Below, in pieces: positions 55,450 to 62,843 of a DNA stretch of 64,000 nt. Both the position numbers and the translations under genes were made by a program. Every line of letters begins with the position of its first letter. Position 1 is the first letter of the stretch. The notes under the pieces were generated by a model. That model had not been told where the DNA came from. It ran no database searches and saw only the letters and a list, made by a program, of their open reading frames with translations. Source of the DNA: Fusobacterium nucleatum_L (GTDB taxonomy: Bacteria; Fusobacteriota; Fusobacteriia; Fusobacteriales; Fusobacteriaceae); assembly GCF_050231725.1 (NCBI RefSeq), contig NZ_CP077172.1, positions 1,736,001 to 1,800,000 of the forward strand. Direction: 5' to 3'.

Positions 55450-56598
55450 TTAAAAGCTAATACTATTTTCAAGAGTATTTTTTGAATTCAAATTTGCTAA
55501 AATAGTATTTTCACTGGGAGTCATAAGCTCATTGATTAACTCTTCTACACTAATCAATTTTTCTATTTTATAACCATTTTCTCCTGAGAAAAATAGACCA
55601 GTATCGACTTTTCCATTATACGAATCACTCAAGCAGTTTGCTATACAGAAACCAACTTTTCTTGCTTCTTCTCCTAAATTACAAGGGCTAACACAATTAC
55701 TATAGCATTTTATATTAGGGTTATCAGGAGTTAAATTTTTTATAAGATTTGTTCTCACTGCTCTTCCTGGATAGCCAACAGGTGATTTAACAATAACGAT
55801 ATCTTCTTTTTTTGCATTTATCAAAATATTTTTAAAATTTTCATTAGCATCACATTCATAAGTACCAATAAATCTTGTTCCTAATTGTACTGCATCTGCT
55901 CCAAGTTCCATAATTTTTTGGATATCATCATTATCCCAAATTCCTCCTGCAGCGATTATAGGGAAATCACCCCATTTATCTCTTTCTTCTTTTACTTCAG
56001 GAACAATGCTTTCTAATTGATGTTCAGGTAGAAATAAGTCCTCAGCTTTTACCCCTTGGTGTCCACCACTTTTAGGTCCTTCAACTATAACTGCATCTGG
56101 TAATCTTCCTGCAGCTTTCCATTTTTTACAAATTATTTTTAATGCTCTTCCAGATGATACTATTGGAACAATTGCAACATCAGGATGGTTTTCTACAAGT
56201 CTAGGTAATTCTAATGGAAGTCCTGCTCCTGTAACAATTATATTTGCTCCTGCTTCTAAGGCGTATTCTACTATTTTTGAATAGTCAGTAAGTGCGTGTA
56301 GAATATTACAAGCTAATGGCTTATCACCACAAATTTTTCTAGCATTTTTAAAAAGTTCTATCATGGCTTCTTTTGAATTTAATGAATCTGCACCTATTGG
56401 TCTTCCATTTACAACTTTTTTACAATATTTTAAGTTATCATAATAACCTGTACAAATTCCACTTATAGTACCTAAAGCACCATTTTTAGAAACAGTTCCA
56501 GCTAGTTGATCCCAACTAACTCCTACACCCATTCCACCTTGTACTATTGGTTTTTCTATGTAATATTTTCCTATTTTTATTCCTTTTAATTCTTTCAT
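55450..56598 (-). CDS. Nitronate monooxygenase-like flavoprotein with Cys cluster
   Basis: 382 residues, FMN-dependent TIM barrel. PIVQGGMGVGVSW at the N-terminus, VEGPKSGGHQG and DAVQLGTRFIG are typical of the nitronate monooxygenase/FabK group. The C-terminal third carries five cysteines spaced C-x3-C-x3-C-x11-C-x3-C (CYSNCVSPC to CIANC), not part of the core fold. It could act as NMO or as an enoyl reductase-like enzyme. AAGGAGG precedes the ATG. Confidence 0.85.
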   Translation of the reverse strand: MKELKGIKIGKYYIEKPIVQGGMGVGVSWDQLAGTVSKNGALGTISGICTGYYDNLKYCKKVVNGRPIGADSLNSKEAMIELFKNARKICGDKPLACNILHALTDYSKIVEYALEAGANIIVTGAGLPLELPRLVENHPDVAIVPIVSSGRALKIICKKWKAAGRLPDAVIVEGPKSGGHQGVKAEDLFLPEHQLESIVPEVKEERDKWGDFPIIAAGGIWDNDDIQKIMELGADAVQLGTRFIGTYECDANENFKNILINAKKEDIVIVKSPVGYPGRAVRTNLIKNLTPDNPNIKCYSNCVSPCNLGEEARKVGFCIANCLSDSYNGKVDTGLFFSGENGYKIEKLISVEELINELMTPSENTILANLNSKNTLENSISF

Positions 56599-56637
56599 TT
56601 TTTCCTCCTTAAATTCTACTTATTAATAGTTAAATTT

Positions 56638-57069
56638 CTATAAAAAAGTGAATTTTATCGGTGGAGCTCTCTCAGTTTTTATACTAAAATAATTTAAAAT
56701 ATAATTTGAGATTAAGTCACTAAAATTAAAATACAATGTTTTAAAAAATTTTATTAGTTTTTTATATTTTTCAATAAATTTTTTTCTTATGTCATTTTCA
56801 ATTGGGTCTACACAGTTATCTTCATAAAATTTTTCAATTTTTTCAATAAATGATAAGTCTAAGTTGAGTTTTAAATCAATTGTCGAGATATAGTCATTTA
56901 TATGATTTAATAAAATTTCTTTTTTATTACAAAATAATTTTTTATTTTCTTCATAGAAAGAAAGTATATTTTCAAGATTTAAAACTTTATATTGATTAAA
57001 AATTTCATCTTTTTTAGTACTAATATTTTCTATCAGTTCAATAAAATTTTGCCTAATTCTTGAAATCAT
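56638..57069 (-). CDS. Hypothetical helical protein
   Basis: 143 residues, no family recognised. Charged, predicted almost all helical (KKFIEKYKKLIKFFKTLYF near the C-terminus), ending with RAPPIKFTFL. Good ribosome site (AAAGGAGG). Strong A/T base use like its neighbours. It lies 39 bases upstream of the NMO-like gene on the same strand. Function unknown. Confidence 0.6.
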   Translation of the reverse strand: MISRIRQNFIELIENISTKKDEIFNQYKVLNLENILSFYEENKKLFCNKKEILLNHINDYISTIDLKLNLDLSFIEKIEKFYEDNCVDPIENDIRKKFIEKYKKLIKFFKTLYFNFSDLISNYILNYFSIKTERAPPIKFTFL

Positions 57070-57150
57070 ACAATTCCTCCTTTTTATAAAATAACATATG
57101 TTATATTATAGCAGTATATTATTAAATTGCAAGAAATATTTTTTGAAAAT

Positions 57151-57192
57151 AAAAAAGAATTTTTTCAAGTTTAATATTCTTAAAAAAATTCT
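57151..57192 (-). terminator. Terminator of the alpha/beta hydrolase gene
   Basis: On the minus strand AGAATTTTTTT pairs with AAAAAATTCT followed by TTTTTATTTT. Sequence resembles the hairpin at 55362. Confidence 0.65.
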
Positions 57193-57202
57193 ATTTAAAT
57201 TT

Positions 57203-57850
57203 TTATTCTAGTCTAAATTTACCCTTAGCAATAAAATTGTTTATATATCTAGCAGTTCCTATTCTTTTATTTAATTCATTATGAGTTATAGGAATCAAAA
57301 TCTTATCTTTGGCATCTAAGAAATCAACATCTTTCATTTCAATATAACCGTCATTATAATCTCCTAGCCATTTTCCAAAAAAACCAGAACTTTCTCTACC
57401 TATTATTAACCCTACTTCTATATCTTTATCAAATCTTTTTTTATCTCTTCTAGTTTTAGAATAAATAGCAAGAGGTTTAAAAACTAAATCTATGAAAGGA
57501 AAGGTTCTTTTTAATCTTCTATGTAATGTAGAGTCATTTATTGGAGAAGAAAGTAAGATTATTTTATCAACTATTCCCTTAACTTCTTCTAATTTTAAAG
57601 TTTCTCTTATAAGGACACCACCAAAACCAAAACCTATTAAAACAATTTCATTCTGCTTATTAATTCCCTTTTCTTTCAGAGATAATAAATATTCCTTCAG
57701 AATTTCTATAGACCTATCAATAGGAGGAAATGTCAAAGGGAAATTTAAATTATCAACTGTATAACCCATATTCATTAGGTTATTTTCTAAATCTTCCATA
57801 TCTTTATAATTTCTAAAAAAACCATGAATAAGCGCAATTCTATAATTCAT
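57203..57850 (-). CDS. Alpha/beta hydrolase-fold protein lacking the usual nucleophile
   Basis: 215 residues. The fold is shown by IALIHGFFRNYKDMEDL (oxyanion region) and EIVLIGFGFGGVLIRETL, but the nucleophile elbow, usually GxSxG (GHSMGG), reads GFGFGG with Phe in place of Ser. A late THNEL could be the His. Members of this fold without Ser may be non-catalytic or use another residue. AAAAGG precedes the ATG. It lies after the ftsY operon on the same strand. Confidence 0.75.
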   Translation of the reverse strand: MNYRIALIHGFFRNYKDMEDLENNLMNMGYTVDNLNFPLTFPPIDRSIEILKEYLLSLKEKGINKQNEIVLIGFGFGGVLIRETLKLEEVKGIVDKIILLSSPINDSTLHRRLKRTFPFIDLVFKPLAIYSKTRRDKKRFDKDIEVGLIIGRESSGFFGKWLGDYNDGYIEMKDVDFLDAKDKILIPITHNELNKRIGTARYINNFIAKGKFRLE

Positions 57851-57923
57851 ATTAAATACCTTTTTCCTTTTTTATTATAATAATATTTAATCAATTTAAA
57901 GAAGGAGTTAATTAAGAGTTTAG

Positions 57924-58946
57924 TTAATTAAATATAGCTTCAACAAAGTCTTGGGCATTAAATTCTATAAGATCTTCTATTTTTTCACCTAAGCCTATAT
58001 ATTTAATTGGTTTTTTTAGCTCTTCTGAAACTGAGAATACAATTCCACCTTTTGCAGTTCCATCAAGTTTTGTTACTATAAAACCAGTTAAACTTGTGAC
58101 TGAATTAAATTCTTTTGCTTGATTTAAACCATTTTGACCAGTTGTTCCATCAATAACTAAAAGAGACTCATATTCTTCTCCGATTTTTTTCTTAATAATA
58201 TTATTAATTTTTTCAAGCTCTCTCATAAGATTAGATTTATTATGTAATCTTCCAGCAGTATCAATTATTACAACATCAGCCTTTATTGATTCAGCTTTAC
58301 TTAAAGTGTCGTATACAACAGAAGCTGGATCAGCTCCTTCTTTTCCCTTCACAATATCTACATCAGCTCTTTTTGCCCACTCTTCAAGTTGCTCAACTGC
58401 TGCTGCTCTAAATGTATCTCCTGCACCCAAAAGAACTTTTTTTCCTAGTTTTTTATATTTTAATGCAAGTTTACCAATAGTTGTAGTTTTTCCAACTCCA
58501 TTTACTCCAACAATTAAAATTACATTAATTTTATCATCTTTTAAATAAATTTTACTATCTTGAGATAATAAAAATTCGGACATTAGTTTTTTTAAAATTT
58601 CATAAACTTCTTCTGTACTATCAACTTTATTGGATTTAACTTCTTTTTCTAATTGGTTAATTAAATTTGTTGTCATATTAAGTCCAACATCAGATTGTAA
58701 TAATAAATCTTCTAATTCTTCATAAATAGAGTCATCAACTTTACTTTTAGAAGTAAAAATGTTTTTTAACTTTGAGAAAAAACCTTCTTTACTTTTAGTA
58801 AGTCTTTGGGAAATATTAACCTTTTGAATTTCTTCTTTTTTCTCTACATCTTCTTTGACTTCTACTTCATTTAAGTCTTTTTTAATATTTTCTTTTTCTA
58901 TATTAACTTCTTCTTTTTTTCTAAAAATTTTATCAAATAAACCCAT
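57924..58946 (-). CDS. ftsY: Signal recognition particle receptor FtsY
   Basis: 340 residues. SRP receptor GTPase targeting nascent membrane proteins to the translocon. An acidic/basic N-terminal A domain (about 1-55) is followed by the NG domain: G1 GVNGVGKTTT, GDTFRAAAVEQL, DTAGRLH and TKLDGTAKGG. Full length for a short A-domain type. Last gene of the run from topA. Confidence 0.96.
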   Translation of the reverse strand: MGLFDKIFRKKEEVNIEKENIKKDLNEVEVKEDVEKKEEIQKVNISQRLTKSKEGFFSKLKNIFTSKSKVDDSIYEELEDLLLQSDVGLNMTTNLINQLEKEVKSNKVDSTEEVYEILKKLMSEFLLSQDSKIYLKDDKINVILIVGVNGVGKTTTIGKLALKYKKLGKKVLLGAGDTFRAAAVEQLEEWAKRADVDIVKGKEGADPASVVYDTLSKAESIKADVVIIDTAGRLHNKSNLMRELEKINNIIKKKIGEEYESLLVIDGTTGQNGLNQAKEFNSVTSLTGFIVTKLDGTAKGGIVFSVSEELKKPIKYIGLGEKIEDLIEFNAQDFVEAIFN

Positions 58947-58963
58947 TTATCATAACTCCTTTA

Positions 58964-59470
58964 TTAATAGTTTTCCCAATCAATTCCTTGCTCAAAAAAA
59001 TTATAGGGCAAGTTCGCATGGATTTCACCAGTTTTTGAATTATAGTTCCAGCCACCATCATGTGTTACTTTTTTAAAATTTTCTACTTCATATATTTCAT
59101 TTGATTCATTTAAGTTCTTAAAAGTTGGAGTCTTTTGAAGTTTGTTTTCTTTTAAATAATCTTTAAAATAAATTTTTTTTCCGTCTTTCTCAAAAAATAT
59201 ATTTTCAAGTTTTTCATCTGAATTTGCTAATACTAAATCTGGAAATGTTCCAGTTGCTCTATAATAGTCATCTATTGCAATTCTAATAGTTTTAAGGTCT
59301 TTTAATAATGTTTTTGGTAAATCAACCTCATCATTTTTAGATTTAAACATTGAAACAAAAATAAATATTATTAAAACAACAATAGGTATCAATGTTAAAA
59401 AAGAAAAAGTTGAGAATCTTTCCATAAAAAAATTTTTCTTTTTTATATTTGTTTTATTTATATTTTCCAT
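58964..59470 (-). CDS. Pseudopilin-like single-pass protein
   Basis: 168 residues. One N-terminal hydrophobic segment (about 21-43), then a soluble domain with PKTLLKDLKTIRIAIDDYYRATGTFP and the GGWNYNSKTGEIHANLP motif, which is characteristic of type II/IV pseudopilins (GspG/PilE-like). The usual prepilin peptidase site (GFTLIE) is not evident: FSTFSFLTL stands where it should be, after a 20-residue basic leader. It sits between yqeH and ftsY, one base after the yqeH stop, so it is probably translationally coupled. Confidence 0.7.
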   Translation of the reverse strand: MENINKTNIKKKNFFMERFSTFSFLTLIPIVVLIIFIFVSMFKSKNDEVDLPKTLLKDLKTIRIAIDDYYRATGTFPDLVLANSDEKLENIFFEKDGKKIYFKDYLKENKLQKTPTFKNLNESNEIYEVENFKKVTHDGGWNYNSKTGEIHANLPYNFFEQGIDWENY

Positions 59471-59471
59471 A

Positions 59472-60572
59472 CTATCTTCTAGGATTTATAAAGGCTTTTC
59501 TAGTAGATATTTCAATTTCTTCTGGTAAAGTAATTTGAATATTTAATGGACCTCTTTTAACTGACAACCAAGCTAAACCTTTAAATACTAGCTCCTCTCC
59601 TGTATTAATTGTTAAAGTCTTATTAACTTTTTTATGCTTTAGGTATTCTTCTTTACAACATTGACAAGGTATTGTAAAGAAATCTCCTATTTCTAATTCT
59701 TTGGCTTTTTCTATTGTAGTTTCATGAAATTGGACATCTTTTGCAGCATAGATAGAAAAGATGGGTTTAATTTCATCATTGTTTAAAATTTTAAATTTTA
59801 TTAGATTTCCTATCATTATTATTCTATTGTGTTTTGCTTTAAATGTTTTTCTCGAGATTTCTCCTGAGGGAATAATCTTTTGTGCACAATTATCACATAC
59901 TAAATCAGAAGCTCTACCTTCTGGGATTAAACCAGGAGTATCATATAAACCAATATTGGTAAATGGAATCATATTTAAAGTGTTTTTGATTGTTGTTCCT
60001 GGATATTTAGAAACAGTTGCAATCTTTTTACCTAAAAGTCTATTTATTACACTTGATTTCCCAACATTTGTAACACCAATAACCATAGCATTTACACCAT
60101 CAGGGTAAAAATGTTTAATTTTTCTAAAAACTCCATTTACTCCATAACCATTTTTAGTGCTAACTATTGCTATATCAAGAGGTGCTATACTTTCTTCTGC
60201 AAGCCTATCTTTTACCCAGTTAGCTACTTCTGATGGATGTTTTTCATCAGGAATTAGATCTAATTTATTAACTATAACTATTGAATCTTTTTCTCTTAAA
60301 ATATCTAAAATTTCAACATCAAATGAACCTTCAAAGTCTATAATGTCAAATACTGCAATAACAAGTTTAACATCATCAAGAAGTTTTCCAACTTCTTTTT
60401 TATAGTCGTCTCTCGTCATTTTGTTAACAGAATATTTTCCATAATGCTTTAATTGGAAACATCTTTGACAATACATATCTTCCTTAGGATTAATATTTTT
60501 AGGAGTATATCCTTGTAAATTTTTATCAGTGTTTTGCAATTCTACACCACAACCTACACAATTTTTTGTCAT
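59472..60572 (-). CDS. yqeH: Ribosome biogenesis GTPase YqeH
   Basis: 366 residues. Permuted GTPase acting in 30S assembly. N-terminal zinc finger CVGCGVEL with MYCQRCFQLKHYG, then G4 VNKLDL, G1 GVTNVGKSS and G3 DTPG, and a C-terminal domain. GGAG lies before the ATG, which overlaps the XerC-like stop codon by four bases (ATGA). Confidence 0.94.
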   Translation of the reverse strand: MTKNCVGCGVELQNTDKNLQGYTPKNINPKEDMYCQRCFQLKHYGKYSVNKMTRDDYKKEVGKLLDDVKLVIAVFDIIDFEGSFDVEILDILREKDSIVIVNKLDLIPDEKHPSEVANWVKDRLAEESIAPLDIAIVSTKNGYGVNGVFRKIKHFYPDGVNAMVIGVTNVGKSSVINRLLGKKIATVSKYPGTTIKNTLNMIPFTNIGLYDTPGLIPEGRASDLVCDNCAQKIIPSGEISRKTFKAKHNRIIMIGNLIKFKILNNDEIKPIFSIYAAKDVQFHETTIEKAKELEIGDFFTIPCQCCKEEYLKHKKVNKTLTINTGEELVFKGLAWLSVKRGPLNIQITLPEEIEISTRKAFINPRR

Positions 60573-61471
60573 AAAATCTCCTTTTTAGATAAATTTTCAT
60601 ATATATCTAGTAGTCCAACACTTTTTAAATCTAAAAGCTTTGCTAAATACTCTTTGGGCATACCATTCTTTAACATATATATACAAAAAGAATGTCTAAG
60701 AGTATAAGGACTAACTTCTTTTTGTAAATTGGCTTTTTCCGAGTATTTATTTATTAATCTTCTAACAGAACGGTCTGTTAATCTTAGATTTGAATTATTC
60801 ACAAAAATAATATTAGAATTATTTTCTTCCTTAAATTTTTCTTTTTTAGCAACAAGAAATTTTAAATAAACTTCTTTACAAGTTTGACTAAAATACAAAA
60901 CTTTTGAAATTTTATTTTTTAAAAGATAAACTTCTCTTTTTTCTAAATTAAAATTTAGTTCTCCTAATGAAAGTAACTCTGCTACAGTCATTCCACTTGA
61001 ATATAGAAGCTCAAACATAAGTCTATCTCTAAGGATATTAAAATTTTCTTCCTTCATTTCTTCTCTTAAAAGTTGAATTTCATTAAGATTTAGATATTCA
61101 ATTTTCTTTTCATGAGTTTTTATACCTTCTATTAAAATTTCTTGTCCCTTTTCCTTAAGATTTTCTTTTACAAGGTACTTATAGAATTTTTTTATAGATG
61201 AAAGTCTTCTATTATAAGTAGAGTTTGATAAGTTAGAATTTTTTAATTCAGTCATATATTCTTTAATTAATAATTCATCTAAATTTTCAAGAGCAACAAG
61301 ATTTTTTTTATTAAGATATTCTGAAAATTGATTTAAATCTTTTCTTATGGAAATAACAGTATTGTATTTTTTATTTTCTTCAAACTCCAAATAGTATATA
61401 AAATTTTTTATTGTTTTTTCAACATTTGTTTTTTCAACATTTGTTTTTTCAACATTTATTTTTTCAATCAT
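60569..61471 (-). CDS. Degenerate XerC-like tyrosine recombinase
   Basis: 300 residues. SAM-like N-terminal domain and catalytic domain of a tyrosine recombinase. Compared with E. coli XerC, Arg I in GLRLSEL is Thr (GMTVAEL), the HxxR His is Tyr (YTLRHSF), Arg II and the final Tyr (DIYENL) remain, and the LLGHS His is lost (LLDLKS). The place between trmFO and yqeH matches the topA-trmFO-xerC order of many bacteria. The N-terminus carries three or four VEKTN repeats. Probably inactive or altered. Confidence 0.85.
   Translation of the reverse strand: MIEKINVEKTNVEKTNVEKTIKNFIYYLEFEENKKYNTVISIRKDLNQFSEYLNKKNLVALENLDELLIKEYMTELKNSNLSNSTYNRRLSSIKKFYKYLVKENLKEKGQEILIEGIKTHEKKIEYLNLNEIQLLREEMKEENFNILRDRLMFELLYSSGMTVAELLSLGELNFNLEKREVYLLKNKISKVLYFSQTCKEVYLKFLVAKKEKFKEENNSNIIFVNNSNLRLTDRSVRRLINKYSEKANLQKEVSPYTLRHSFCIYMLKNGMPKEYLAKLLDLKSVGLLDIYENLSKKEIL
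61421..61465. repeat. 15-base tandem repeat in the XerC-like start region
   Basis: Three copies of AACATTTGTTTTTTC, the last with one change (A for G). Read on the minus strand it encodes VEKTN repeats, so changes of copy number stay in frame. Confidence 0.85.
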
Positions 61472-61477
61472 TTTTTA

Positions 61478-62782
61478 TTATACACCTTTTATAAATTTTT
61501 TTAAATATTCAAGTGCTCTTTCTGATAATTTTCTATATTTTTCTTTTTTATCTCTTATATTTTCATCTAAACTTCTTATTATTCCAAAATTTGCTCCCAT
61601 AGGTTGAAATTTTTTCTTTTCTTCAGTTATGTAATTAACTATTGCTCCAATTTCTGAAATATCTTCTAAAATAAATTCTTTTTTATTTTCTAATCTATTA
61701 GCTACATTCATTGCAACATATATTCCAGTGGCTATTGCTGTAACATAGCCTTCCCCACCTGTTATTTGTCCTGCAAAATAAATATTGTTTCTATTTTTTA
61801 ATTTTAAAGTTCTATCTAAAAGTTTTGTTGAATTGATAAAAGTATTTCTATGCATTACTCCATATCTAATAAACTCTGCATTTTCTAAACCTGGTATCAT
61901 AGAAAAAACTCTTTTTTGTTCTCCAAATTTTAAATTAGTTTGAAAACCTACGATATTATATAATTTTCCTTCTTTATCATCTTGTCTTAATTGAACAACT
62001 GCATAATCCATTTTATCTGTTCTTGGATTGATAAGTCCTTTTGGTTTTAAGGGTCCAAAAGTCATTGTTTTCTCTCCACTCATTGCAATTTTTTCAATAG
62101 GCATACAGGCATCAAATAATTTTTCTTTTTCAAAATTCTTAAGTTCAGCTCTTTCAGCTTTTATAAGTTCATTGTAGAACTTGTAGTATTCTTCCTTATT
62201 CATAGGACAGTTTATATACTCCCCGTCGCCTTTTCCATATCTTGATTGAAAATATGCTTTATTCATATCTATGCTTTCAAAAGTTACAATAGGTGCAGCA
62301 GCATCATAGAAATATAAACTTTCTTCACCTGTAATTTCACTTATTTTTTCAAAAAGTTTATCAGAAGTTAAAGGACCACTAGCAATAATTACAATTTTAT
62401 CACTAGGAATTTCTATAAATTCTTCTTCTATTATTTCAATATTTTCAGTATTTTTTAAAATTTTAGTAACTTCTTCTGAAAAGCCATCTCTATCAACTGC
62501 CAATGCTTGCCCTGCTGGAACTCTATTTTTGTCAGCTACTTCTATCAGCAATGAACCTAAAATTCTTAATTCTTCTTTCATAAGTCCAGAGGCATTTTCT
62601 AAACTATCACTCCCTAAAGAATTACTACAAACTAATTCTGAATAGTAATCTTTTGAGTGAGCAGGAGTTTTCTTTTTAGCTTTCATTTCATATAATTTTA
62701 CTTTTATACCTCTTTTAGCTAGTTGATAGGCTGCTTCTGAACCTGCAAGTCCAGCTCCTACAACTATAACTTCTTTTTCCAT
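61478..62782 (-). CDS. trmFO: tRNA (uracil-54-C5)-methyltransferase TrmFO (folate-dependent)
   Basis: 434 residues. Uses methylene-THF and FADH2 to make ribothymidine 54 in tRNA. FAD loop VVGAGLAGSEAAYQLA at the N-terminus, then CSNSLGSDSLENASGLMKEE and the late GGEGYVTAIATGIYVAMN. ATG 62782 is preceded by GGAGG and avoids a hydrophobic 17-residue extension. Lies 61 bases after topA. Confidence 0.94.
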   Translation of the reverse strand: MEKEVIVVGAGLAGSEAAYQLAKRGIKVKLYEMKAKKKTPAHSKDYYSELVCSNSLGSDSLENASGLMKEELRILGSLLIEVADKNRVPAGQALAVDRDGFSEEVTKILKNTENIEIIEEEFIEIPSDKIVIIASGPLTSDKLFEKISEITGEESLYFYDAAAPIVTFESIDMNKAYFQSRYGKGDGEYINCPMNKEEYYKFYNELIKAERAELKNFEKEKLFDACMPIEKIAMSGEKTMTFGPLKPKGLINPRTDKMDYAVVQLRQDDKEGKLYNIVGFQTNLKFGEQKRVFSMIPGLENAEFIRYGVMHRNTFINSTKLLDRTLKLKNRNNIYFAGQITGGEGYVTAIATGIYVAMNVANRLENKKEFILEDISEIGAIVNYITEEKKKFQPMGANFGIIRSLDENIRDKKEKYRKLSERALEYLKKFIKGV

Positions 62783-62843
62783 ATATCCTCCAATTATCTT
62801 GTCCTTAAAAAAATAGGTTGTTAGATATAACAACCCTTTTTTA

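Noticed and set aside
61421..61465. CRISPR-like repeat
   Set aside because: Direct tandem repeats of 15 bases without spacers, inside a coding frame.
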